Assembly (NCBI GenBank): GCA_019912545.1
Contig: JAIOIK010000043.1
Coordinates: forward strand, 1 to 44,587
Source: Ignavibacteria bacterium
GTDB lineage: Bacteria; Bacteroidota; Ignavibacteria; Tepidaquicellales; OLB5
Direction: 5' to 3'
DNA length: 44,587 nt
Made by a program: the position numbers and the translations under genes. The notes beneath the pieces were generated by a model. That model was given only the letters and a program-made list of their open reading frames with translations. It ran no database searches and was not told the origin of the DNA. Below, piece after piece: positions 1-6,733 of the stretch. Every line of letters begins with the position of its first letter. The stretch's first letter is position 1.

Positions 1-57
1 GGTTTTGATCAGCCCTCACACCAACAACAATAAATAAATCAAGAAACAGTAAAACTA

Positions 58-90
58 TAGAGACAAAAGTCTAAAAGACTTCTGTCTCTA
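58..90 (-). terminator. Hairpin downstream of the T9SS peptidase-like gene
   Basis: An inverted repeat has arms at 58-71 and 77-90 (TAGAGAC pairs with GTCTCTA; one internal mismatch) and a five-base loop. It lies just past the stop of the minus-strand gene at 104-2530 and is followed on that strand by TAGTTTTAC, a weak T-rich tail. Its inner core, AAAGTC..GACTT, resembles the perfect hairpin at 4441-4471. It probably acts as a terminator. Bases 1-57 hold nothing I can identify. Confidence 0.5.
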
Positions 91-103
91 TATAAACCTC
101 TAC

Positions 104-2530
104 TTATTTCAGCAATACCATTTTCTTAACATCCTTGTAAATACCTGCATCAATTGTATAGAAATAAATCCCGCTTGCAAGACCGGTACCGTCAAAATCA
201 ACATCATATTGCCCTGCAATCCTGTATTCATTATTTACAAGTGTGACAACAAGTTGACCCACAGCATTATATACTCTCAAGGTTATGAAAGTATTCTGCG
301 GAATGCTGAATGAAATCTGTGTTGATGGATTAAAAGGATTTGGATAGTTTTGTTTTAAACTGAATTCCCGCGGGTTGTTACCCGGAATTCCCATATTATC
401 CGGCTCGCTTATCCAGGAACCCTTTATGGCAACAAAATCTGACTTAACAGATTCATCATCATATTTATCCACTGCAACTATTTTGTATCTGAAATAAGTG
501 TCATCGCTTCCGCCTCCTTCTTCACTGCACTGAACAGTTACCCCATTATACGGGTCATTATCAATATAATTTGCCGTATCGTTTGGTGTATAGTCGTCAT
601 ACACGCCTATATAAGTGTAGTTGTATGGAGCTACTGAGCTATAAGACGAAGATGCCCTGTAAACCTTATACCTTTTGAAAGTTACATCATCTCCTCTAAT
701 CATATCAGGCTCTAAATTATTATCCCATGTAATTCTTGGATATGCGAAAGTGCCATTGCAATTATAAAGCTCTATAGCCCTGAAAAGCATAGGCTTTGAA
801 GGAGGTGTTGCTTCAAGTATGTCATCTTCATCTTCTGTGTTCGCAGCCGCCTGGTAAATTTTTACTGTTGCAACATTACTTGAAAGTCCACTATAATATA
901 TAAAGATACCGGTCTGATTACCGCTTCTATCTTTGGTGTTTGGGCTTGAATACGGGCTGAACATAACATTATATTCCAATGCCCATGCATCCCACCTGTC
1001 ACCCTGATGTTCTCTTGCAGTCCAGTTTTCTTCTAAATTTGTGAAATTTCTGTCTGTCCCTTTTCTGCATGAAAGCTCGTTAATACATGTATGTCTTTTT
1101 CCAATTCCAAACCATTTTTGACCCCATGCAGGATAAGGATTGCTCGTCTGACTTACAACACTCAAGCCGTCACGGCTTGTTAATCTCGAGCCCTCACCGT
1201 AATAGGCAGTTGTTGGATTATCTTCGTTATAACCAACACCTGTTTTACCTAAGACTGCGAGTGTTTGAGTGGCATGCCAGTCTGGAGTTGAGGTGCCAAG
1301 ATGCTCCCAGTTCCATAAGCCGTCTGCACATTCAAGGTCAGCCCATGCTTGAAAATCATCTCCACCGGATACATGATAGATATACAATCCCTTGCTATAA
1401 TCTCCAAATTGCAGGTAAGGCAAGCCCATTGCAGTATCGCCTCCCATATTACAGTCCCAGGTATAAGGGCCTGTACCGGCAATTCTCCTACGGTTTGAAA
1501 CGAGAAAGTACTCTCCCGATGTTCCTGTTGGGACCTTCAGAATTTCGCCTGTTGTCTGCATATCATTGAGTGTATATGTTTCGGTTATACCCGCATTGAA
1601 TATAGTTACATCTGCCAGCCCTACTGTTATTAAATCCTGCGGTGAGTAGCCAAGCTCATAACCCATTATTGTTCTTTGACCATCCTGTCCTCCAATTGTG
1701 CTGTATGGCCTGTGGTCACCAAGCGTATAATGGGAATACTCATGCCTGAAATATCCTATTGCCGCACCAACAGGCATCTCCCAGCCGTTAATACCCATTA
1801 AACCTGAGCCTTCAAAACATAAGGCGCACCCTTTTATTTCTTTATTGAAGTTTAAAGTTGAGTAGTCTACGCCAAGGCTAGCGAACCCGCCAGATATCAT
1901 CCCGCAAAAATCTGACCGGCGGAACTGGACATAAATCATATCAACAATGCTGTCCTGAGAATTTTGGAATTCTTCTGCTACTCCGTTCCATTTCCATAAA
2001 TCATATCTTCTCCAGTCAGCTCTGTAATTTAAGTTACTGCTTGTATCCAAGGTTCTGAGAACGTCAAGCATAGCGTTTTGATAGCAGCCACCGCCGATGT
2101 AATCATCATATTCCTTATCTAAAATAATGTGCTTTACGTCTCCTATCATATCAAACTGATCATTAGAAATTTTATTAAAATAGTTGCTTATATAATAGTC
2201 TGAATAAGCGTTAATGCCTGTTGATTTTACAGGTGCAAAAAGGTCATCTGAATATACAGGCGGCTCCTGGTAAGGCCAGTATGTTTCACTCCATGCGTCA
2301 TCATTTTTAAACTCAACATATACAAGCAAAACCCTGATGTAAGCTGAAGTATCATTTGCCGGTAGAGTTTTCATTGGCTTAAACATTCCGGTACCAAACT
2401 GGGAAGACGTAGTTGGCCACTCTTCCTCCATTCCGCAATTTAAGTTATAAATCCACTGCGACTGTAAAGGTGATGAAAAAATGATAAATAGCAAAAACAG
2501 TGAAGCTAAGGTTGCTGTTATCCGTTTCAT
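104..2530 (-). CDS. Secreted zinc metallopeptidase-like protein with T9SS sorting domain
   Basis: 808 residues with an N-terminal signal peptide of about 24 residues (KRITATLASLFLLFIIF, ending near SPLQSQ). The putative catalytic site is HEYSHYTLGDH: His263, Glu264, His267 and a third possible ligand His273. Methionine 289 in TIMGYE follows and resembles a Met-turn. This is close to the metzincin/M6 pattern HExxHxxGxxH, but the glycine is shifted by one residue, so the family is not certain. The last 80 residues form a type A T9SS sorting domain with NYPNPFNPST and a GIYFYTID..KKMVLLK ending. The protein should be exported by Sec, carried across the outer membrane by T9SS and anchored or released there. 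Residues around 590-710 look like an Fn3-like or spacer region. It stands alone, with a hairpin after its stop. Confidence 0.8.
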   Translation of the reverse strand: MKRITATLASLFLLFIIFSSPLQSQWIYNLNCGMEEEWPTTSSQFGTGMFKPMKTLPANDTSAYIRVLLVYVEFKNDDAWSETYWPYQEPPVYSDDLFAPVKSTGINAYSDYYISNYFNKISNDQFDMIGDVKHIILDKEYDDYIGGGCYQNAMLDVLRTLDTSSNLNYRADWRRYDLWKWNGVAEEFQNSQDSIVDMIYVQFRRSDFCGMISGGFASLGVDYSTLNFNKEIKGCALCFEGSGLMGINGWEMPVGAAIGYFRHEYSHYTLGDHRPYSTIGGQDGQRTIMGYELGYSPQDLITVGLADVTIFNAGITETYTLNDMQTTGEILKVPTGTSGEYFLVSNRRRIAGTGPYTWDCNMGGDTAMGLPYLQFGDYSKGLYIYHVSGGDDFQAWADLECADGLWNWEHLGTSTPDWHATQTLAVLGKTGVGYNEDNPTTAYYGEGSRLTSRDGLSVVSQTSNPYPAWGQKWFGIGKRHTCINELSCRKGTDRNFTNLEENWTAREHQGDRWDAWALEYNVMFSPYSSPNTKDRSGNQTGIFIYYSGLSSNVATVKIYQAAANTEDEDDILEATPPSKPMLFRAIELYNCNGTFAYPRITWDNNLEPDMIRGDDVTFKRYKVYRASSSYSSVAPYNYTYIGVYDDYTPNDTANYIDNDPYNGVTVQCSEEGGGSDDTYFRYKIVAVDKYDDESVKSDFVAIKGSWISEPDNMGIPGNNPREFSLKQNYPNPFNPSTQISFSIPQNTFITLRVYNAVGQLVVTLVNNEYRIAGQYDVDFDGTGLASGIYFYTIDAGIYKDVKKMVLLK

Positions 2531-2615
2531 AGTGTTTAATTTTTTATGTGTTTTTAAATAGAAGCATTAGTTAAATTTGAAATGAAACAATAAAAAGGGC
2601 AATATAAAGGCAGGC

Positions 2616-2636
2616 AAAAAAGGAATTTCCTTTTTT
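2616..2636. terminator. Small A/T-flanked hairpin between the two T9SS genes
   Basis: AAAAAAGGAA, one base, then TTCCTTTTTT forms a perfect 10-bp stem with A and T runs on either side, so it could work in either direction. The real loop would be larger because one base cannot close it. It lies in the 274-base gap between two minus-strand genes, upstream of the peptidase-like gene. I see no open reading frame with a convincing start in this gap. Confidence 0.3.
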
Positions 2637-2804
2637 TAAAAAGTGGAATTTTGTATTTACGCGTCGAACGTGATATAACCTTTGGAGCCTGCCCTTTAAT
2701 TTATACTGACTTTCTGAAAAACATCAGCTCAAATTAATTTAGTTGCCGTAACATTCTTAATTGTTATGGGTTCTATTCAATTATTTTCATACAAGTTCTC
2801 CTTT

Positions 2805-4037
2805 CTATTTTATTAAATTCATTTTCTTAGTAAGTTTCATATTGTTTATTATAAGTGTATAGAAATATATGCCTGAACTCAGCTTATCTCCATTAAAGAT
2901 GGCTGTATATTTTCCTGCTTTAAGCTTTCTATCCATAATAGTTTCAATTTCTTTGCCTAAAATATCATATACAATTAACTTCACATTTTCTACTTTGGGT
3001 ATTTCAAATTCAATAGTAGTATTTGGATTGAAAGGATTCGGATAATTTTGATGTAAGATACAATTTTCAGGGATTTCATTACTTAGAGGGTTGATACCCA
3101 CAAACTCACCGCCACCGTTTGTTGTTTTTAATATTACAAAAACGTCAATTGCCCACCCAACAGTATCATTTACAAAATTTATGTCAGTAAAGAACCCGCC
3201 CATAACAGGAATAGTTTGTTGATAAAAATTCAAACCACCATTAGTTGTTTTATAAATATCACCATTATCTCCACCAGTCCACCCCGTCATACTATTTACA
3301 AAATTTATGCAAATCCCGGGTGTATTTGAAACTGTATCCCACTTGGTTCCGGCATTGGTTGTTCTGAAAACTTTATCATTAAAGCCAACAACCCAGCCTG
3401 TATTACTGTTTAAGAAAAATAAAGAATTGTAATAGTAATCTGAAAATGTGCCAAAAAACTGGAAATACCAGTTTAATCCTCCATTTGTTGTTTTTCTCAT
3501 ATATCCAACATCACCAACTACCCAGCCTGTCTGGGCGTTAATGAATTCTATATCTCTCAGCGGGCCCGAATTCCCTGTATTTAAGGAATCCCAATTTAAT
3601 CCCCCGTTTGTAGTTCTCCATATAATACCCAGAAAAGCGCAAACCCACCCTGTATTTTCATTAACAAAACTCATGGCATTCAGTGAACCATAATTTACCG
3701 AAGGACCTGTTAGTTGATTCCAATTAATGCCCCCGTTTGTTGTCTTCAAAAAAGTATTTGACCAGCCTACAATGTACCCTGTGTTTTCATCAAACATTTG
3801 AATATCATTTAGCTCTCTATTTGGAGGTAACGGCGAATCTTGTGTTATCCAATTAATTCCTCCATTTGTCGTCTTTAGTATTTTGCTTGCTGTACCAGTT
3901 ATCCAACCAGTATCAACATTCACAAACTCTAAGTTATACAAAGTAACAGTAGTACCACCTTCTTGCTGCACCCACTGACCAAAAGTGAATTGGTGGAATA
4001 GTGAGATAGTGAAAATAAAGTAAATTAATTTTTTCAT
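2805..4037 (-). CDS. YCF48/BNR-repeat secreted protein with T9SS sorting domain
   Basis: 410 residues. The signal peptide is MKKLIYFIFTISLFHQFTFG. The body holds about seven repeats of roughly 45 residues built around the phrases NxxTGW and KTTNGGxNW, typical of the photosystem II assembly factor YCF48/Hcf136-like beta-propeller (sialidase/BNR-like) family that is common as extracellular protein in Ignavibacteria. The C-terminal 80 residues are a T9SS sorting domain with NYPNPFNPNT and a SGIYFYTL..KKMNLIK end. No catalytic residues are visible, so a binding or structural surface role is most likely. The ATG start gives a normal signal peptide. The leader upstream carries two hairpins (4059-4101). 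Confidence 0.85.
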   Translation of the reverse strand: MKKLIYFIFTISLFHQFTFGQWVQQEGGTTVTLYNLEFVNVDTGWITGTASKILKTTNGGINWITQDSPLPPNRELNDIQMFDENTGYIVGWSNTFLKTTNGGINWNQLTGPSVNYGSLNAMSFVNENTGWVCAFLGIIWRTTNGGLNWDSLNTGNSGPLRDIEFINAQTGWVVGDVGYMRKTTNGGLNWYFQFFGTFSDYYYNSLFFLNSNTGWVVGFNDKVFRTTNAGTKWDTVSNTPGICINFVNSMTGWTGGDNGDIYKTTNGGLNFYQQTIPVMGGFFTDINFVNDTVGWAIDVFVILKTTNGGGEFVGINPLSNEIPENCILHQNYPNPFNPNTTIEFEIPKVENVKLIVYDILGKEIETIMDRKLKAGKYTAIFNGDKLSSGIYFYTLIINNMKLTKKMNLIK

Positions 4038-4058
4038 AACTTTTTATTTTATTATGCT

Positions 4059-4101
4059 TCCCGCTAAACGGGATTTCTGGTTAAGTAATTATTACTTAAC
4101 C
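4059..4101 (-). promoter_or_regulatory. Two hairpins in the leader of the YCF48-repeat gene
   Basis: 4079-4101 is a perfect 11-1-11 palindrome (GGTTAAGTAAT, T, ATTACTTAACC). Next to it, 4061-4077 holds CCCGC TAAA CGGGATT-type dyad DNA that recurs at 11759-11776 and 19860-19877. Both lie 22-64 bases upstream of the start codon at 4037. The A/T palindrome could be an operator, the second a repeat hairpin in the 5' leader. Function is inferred only from symmetry and position. Confidence 0.4.
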
Positions 4102-4440
4102 ATCAACATTTTTTATGCTCGCAAATATGCATAGCAAACCCCGGCCGGCTTTTTACGGCAAAAAAATAGAATCAGGGGGTTCTTCAGGGTTTTCATAAGC
4201 TATATTTAATTAATTCTTCTTGTAAGGTTTCTAGTCTGTGTGGTTGCCTTACAGGAGTTTTGGTAATTTAAAGATTATTGGGTAAATCTCCTTTTCAAAA
4301 AAATCAACAATACAAAAGTAATTCTCTAAACAAATATAACTATAAAAGTAAATTTCTATCACTCAAATATTCAGAACTAAAATATTTTGTTAAAAAATAT
4401 GAAAAAAAAACGAAACATTGCACTTTTTTGAAAACAAAAA
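4102..4440. other. AT-rich stretch without a gene
   Basis: No open reading frame with coding character is visible on either strand. A weak dyad GTAAGG..CCTTAC lies near 4221-4251. The rest is A/T-rich and may hold the promoter for the minus-strand gene starting at 4037. Confidence 0.5.
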
Positions 4441-4481
4441 GACTACAAAAGTCTTAAAGACTTTTGTAGTCTGATTTTTTT
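4441..4481. terminator. Bidirectional intrinsic terminator
   Basis: GACTACAAAAGTC (4441-4453), loop TTAAA, then GACTTTTGTAGTC (4459-4471) is a perfect 13-bp stem. A run of seven T follows at 4475-4481, and an A-rich run precedes it, so it can serve both strands. Its core is shared with the hairpin at 58-90. Confidence 0.6.
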
Positions 4482-4487
4482 GATTCT

Positions 4488-4515
4488 GGAACAAGGGGGC
4501 AAGCCCCCTTGTTCC
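4488..4515. repeat. REP-like palindrome, family B (variant)
   Basis: GGAACAAGGGGGC, AA, GCCCCCTTGTTCC: a perfect 13-2-13 palindrome. It matches the three copies at 41995-42020, 42374-42399 and 42623-42648 around the transposase at 42059-42598, differing at the centre (AA instead of AT). It lies just past a terminator in an intergenic gap, 37 kb from its presumed transposase. Confidence 0.8.
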
Positions 4516-4528
4516 ATTAAACAGCAAC

Positions 4529-4557
4529 AAAAAAACCTGCCAATAATCTGACAGGTT
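4529..4557 (-). terminator. Intrinsic terminator of the small gene at 4557-4649
   Basis: Read on the minus strand, AACCTGTCA, loop GATTAT, TGGCAGGTT (4557 to 4534) forms a 9-bp stem with one G-U pair, followed directly by a T run. The stem begins at the stop codon of the small gene, which supports that gene being a real transcription unit. Confidence 0.7.
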
Positions 4558-4649
4558 TATAAATTCATCCGATAATTATCATAAATAACTGCCTCTTCTT
4601 GATAATCATTGTTTGTTTTTTTAAATCTCTGTAATTTTGTCTTTACCAT
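4557..4649 (-). CDS. 30-residue small protein, unknown function
   Basis: Reads MVKTKLQRFKKTNN, DYQEEAVIYDNYRMNL: a basic N-terminal half and an acidic, tyrosine-rich C-terminal half, with no signal peptide or membrane segment. An AAAGGAG ribosome binding site lies seven bases before the ATG, and a good intrinsic terminator starts at the stop codon, so the unit has start signal, frame and end signal within about 140 bases. I recognise no family. The upstream leader (4653-4727) can pair with the ribosome binding site, suggesting translational control. It could instead be a small RNA that happens to contain a frame. Confidence 0.5.
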   Translation of the reverse strand: MVKTKLQRFKKTNNDYQEEAVIYDNYRMNL

Positions 4650-4652
4650 TTT

Positions 4653-4727
4653 GGGTCTCCTTTCTTTTTGAGATGTCTAATTTAAATACTTTTTTAGTAT
4701 TTATACACCTTAAAGGAAGTGAGACCC
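4653..4727 (-). promoter_or_regulatory. Leader that could sequester the ribosome binding site of the small gene
   Basis: On the minus-strand transcript, GGGTCTCACTTCCTTT (4727-4712) can pair with AAAGAAAGGAGACCC (4667-4653), which contains the ribosome binding site. This gives 7 bp, a one-base bulge, then a further stem with one mismatch. A nested perfect hairpin sits in the loop: TAAATACT, five bases, AGTATTTA (4683-4703). The arrangement could be a thermosensor, a ligand-binding leader or an autoregulatory site. No riboswitch class was recognised. This is inference from base pairing. Confidence 0.35.
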
Positions 4728-4736
4728 GTTTTCTAA

Positions 4737-5069
4737 TTTACCGACTTTGAAACATCGGACGTTTCGCTGGATTTCCAGTGCCATGCAAGGATAATGAATA
4801 TAATTGCAGCATATGAATCAGGCAATCCCGATTCTATCGAACATGCTTTAAGAAGTGCATATTATTTCCTCACGAAAAGAAATAAGGTTCACAAGTATGA
4901 GAAGAGCATACTGGAATACATTAGGAAGCCGTTCAGGGTAAGGTCCGAAGATGAGATAAATGAAACGCCTGTGTTTATGCATAGGGATTTTTTTTATATA
5001 CAGGACGACCCCTTTAAAGAAAATGCATTTGATACCTTTAATATTATTACGTGAATTGAAGAGAAGATT
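4737..5069 (+). pseudogene. Decayed 3' end of a hypothetical gene
   Basis: An in-frame peptide runs from just after a stop at 4734-4736, through an internal ATG at 4794, to TGA at 5052-5054. The reading upstream of the ATG (TDFETSDVSLDFQCHARI) looks coding, so the ATG is probably not a true start and the 5' part of the gene is lost. After the TGA the frame continues IEEKI and then TAG at 5067-5069, as if a tryptophan codon TGG had become TGA. The peptide resembles the C-terminal helical part of uncharacterised Bacteroidota proteins (ARIMNIIAAYE.., HALRSAYYFLTKRNKVHKYE, ..SILEYIRK), recognised only from memory. The alternative is a short functional 86-residue protein from the ATG. Confidence 0.5.
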
Positions 5070-5260
5070 TAGGAAAGGAACTACTCTTACATTTAGAAAT
5101 CATAGTTACTTACATGTTATGAACAAACTAACGGACGGAACAAGTCTTTCTATAATTTGAATCCCGGAATTATTGCATTTAAAAATAAAAACTCAGTACA
5201 CGATACTAAAAGTGCAATAAACAATAGAAAATCGCATGCTCAATATGTATTTTTTTATTG

Positions 5261-5328
5261 TGCCGTCAGGTATTTACCAGACCTGTCTGATACAGGCAGA
5301 CGTGCGTCAGTTGAGTATCTGGGGCCAC
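5261..5328. repeat. Degenerate family A REP-like element
   Basis: Contains CCGTCAGGTATTTACCAGAC and GTGCGTCAGTTGAGTATCTGG, recognisable but mutated versions of the GTCAGGTATTCACCTGAC units at 6394-6432 and 29711-30395. No convincing gene lies in 5070-5630. Confidence 0.45.
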
Positions 5329-5543
5329 AAAACAAAGATTATATTCTTTATTCATAATGTTAAGAGAATTTCAGAATTAAATCCTAATTGAGATATCTCA
5401 TTCATCTTCTTTAGTGTCGTGTACTTAAAAATAAAAGAGTGTAAAAATTTTTCTCTTTGGTGCTCCGGCAGTCATACAAAAACATGCCTGATATCCTATT
5501 AAAATACTTGTTTAGGTTTTTAAATTGATTAAAAAGTATAGAT

Positions 5544-5600
5544 TAATTTTGCCAGTTAAAAAATTTATATGGCAATTATGATAAAATTTTCATAATTTTG
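5544..5600 (+). promoter_or_regulatory. Candidate Bacteroidota-type promoter boxes before actA
   Basis: Two copies of TAATTTTG (5544-5551 and 5593-5600) match the Bacteroidota -7 consensus TAnnTTTG. The first has an ATTG at about 5524-5527 that could serve as the -33 element, with somewhat short spacing. Either would start a transcript upstream of the actA ATG at 5631, the first gene of the respiratory cluster. Judged by eye only. Confidence 0.3.
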
Positions 5601-5630
5601 CACTCTGTATTTTACTGTTTAATAAACTGA

Positions 5631-6224
5631 ATGAAAAAATTTCTTCTTGATTACGGCATAAAGGTGCGGATTCCTATAATCCTCTTTGCCGCCGCAGCAT
5701 CGTTTGCACTAACATACTATATAACATACGCCGAGCGGACCGGAATCGGATACCAGCCCGAGCAGCCTATTGCTTTTTCGCATAAGCTGCATGCAGGCGA
5801 TATGCAGATTGACTGCCAATATTGTCATGTTGGGGTCGAAAAATCACGAGTTGCAAGCGTCCCAGCCTTAAATGTTTGTATGGGATGCCACTCACTTGCC
5901 AGAGTTGATAAGCCTGAAATTCAGAAACTTACCCAATATTATAACGAAAATAAGCCATTGCCGTGGAAAAGAGTCCATAGGGTGCCGGATTTTGCATATT
6001 TTAATCACAGCGTACATGTAAATAAAAATATTAGCTGTCAAAGCTGTCACGGTGAAGTACAGAATATGGATACGGTTGCCAATAATAAATTTAAATCAAT
6101 AGGGCAGGTTAACTCATTTACAATGGGTGCATGCCTTGATTGCCACCGTACGGCTCACGAAAAATTCCCAACCCTTCCTAATTTGAACAAAGGCCCGGAA
6201 AACTGCTCAGCGTGTCATAGGTAA
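5631..6224 (+). CDS. actA: Alternative Complex III subunit A, pentahaem cytochrome c
   Basis: 197 residues with an N-terminal membrane anchor (about 13-33) and five CxxCH haem c sites: CQYCH 62-66, CMGCH 83-87, CQSCH 136-140, CLDCH 168-172 and CSACH 192-196. Extra histidines (HKLH 51-54, HSVH 126-129) are likely distal ligands. This is the length and haem count expected of ActA, the periplasmic pentahaem subunit of the quinol:electron acceptor oxidoreductase ACIII, which replaces the bc1 complex. It is the first gene of the cluster, followed by a 278-base repeat-filled spacer and then the actB pair. Promoter-like boxes lie upstream. The identification is firm because actB, actC, actD/E and actF follow in the usual order. 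Confidence 0.95.
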   Translation: MKKFLLDYGIKVRIPIILFAAAASFALTYYITYAERTGIGYQPEQPIAFSHKLHAGDMQIDCQYCHVGVEKSRVASVPALNVCMGCHSLARVDKPEIQKLTQYYNENKPLPWKRVHRVPDFAYFNHSVHVNKNISCQSCHGEVQNMDTVANNKFKSIGQVNSFTMGACLDCHRTAHEKFPTLPNLNKGPENCSACHR

Positions 6225-6283
6225 AAGTGTATTGAGTGTATTGAGTTTGTAGAGTGTGTTGAGTGTACAGATTGAATTGAGTG
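6225..6283. repeat. GAGTGTATT-type tandem low-complexity repeat after actA
   Basis: Immediately after the actA stop, the sequence repeats units such as GTGTATTGA and GTGTGTTGA about six times. Similar runs directly follow actB (9934-9984) and actF (15044-15080). The shared position, right after stop codons, is unusual. Confidence 0.6.
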
Positions 6284-6305
6284 ATTTACAATTTTGGATT
6301 GCGCC

Positions 6306-6372
6306 GGCCTGCAGCAGGCAGGGATTTGAGATTTCGGATTAAACAGGTTGTAAGGCACGCATCTTAAGAATT
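6306..6372. repeat. Palindrome and solitary family D arm
   Basis: GCCTGCAGCAGGC (6307-6319) recurs at 19831-19850 and 22600-22618. It is followed by GATTTCGGATTAA filler, also present after actB, actC and the cytochrome gene, and by GTAAGGCACGCATCTTAAGAATT (about 6350-6372). This last stretch matches the left end of the family D elements at 15079-15174 and 16496-16592 but lacks a matching right arm. Confidence 0.45.
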
Positions 6373-6393
6373 GTTTTGTCTTGAGACATAAGC

Positions 6394-6432
6394 GGTGTCA
6401 GGTATTCACCTGACACGCGTCAGGTTACAAAC
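6394..6432. repeat. Family A REP-like element
   Basis: GGTGTCAGGTATTCACCTGA followed by CACGCGTCAGGTTACAAAC: one complete GTCAGG..CCTGAC hairpin plus half of a second. It belongs to the family that surrounds the transposase at 30414-30989, here placed between actA and the small gene before actB. Confidence 0.75.
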
Positions 6433-6502
6433 ATGAAGCCACTAATCAGTTTAGAGAAGTAAAAATAGATTAACCTATATTATAGTATAGAAATTACAGC
6501 AG

Positions 6503-6733
6503 ATGAATTCCAATAATTCAGAGATAGTGAGTAACAGCAAAAAAAATACGTTAAAGATTAAGCGCAGAAATTTTTTCTACTACCTTGGCGCGGGTGCGGC
6601 GGGAGTGTATGCATTAACACAAATGCCATTTAAGATATTTCAGCAGAAAATTAAAGCTGAAACGAGCATTAAAGTTAAGCCGAATCCATATGCAGTAAAA
6701 AGAGAACCGAAGGGCGGCGTGAAGAATGGATAA
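6503..6733 (+). CDS. Small Tat-like membrane-anchored protein preceding actB
   Basis: 76 residues. A basic start ends in the twin-arginine segment KRRNFFYYLGAGAAG (about 20-34) and a short hydrophobic stretch, followed by a polar tail rich in lysine and proline. There is no cofactor motif. The stop overlaps the actB start by eight bases, so the two are translationally coupled. It looks like a Tat signal/anchor segment without a cargo domain: either a small accessory subunit of ACIII or an anchor that helps ActB, which carries its own RR signal. I do not recognise it as a named Act subunit; it is not ActG as far as I can tell. Confidence 0.7.
   Translation: MNSNNSEIVSNSKKNTLKIKRRNFFYYLGAGAAGVYALTQMPFKIFQQKIKAETSIKVKPNPYAVKREPKGGVKNG

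Noticed and set aside
1087-1569. Plus-strand 160-codon frame opposite the peptidase-like gene
   Set aside because: Antisense shadow of a strongly supported T9SS protein; no motif or ribosome binding site.
5040-5069. TGA recoding (tryptophan or selenocysteine)
   Set aside because: TGA ends other genes here (coxA, ctaB, the serine protease) and no selenocysteine element is visible; gene decay is simpler.
5157-5357. 66-codon frame before actA
   Set aside because: It runs through a worn family A repeat (VRYLPDLSDTGRRASVEYL is the repeat translated) and has no start signal.
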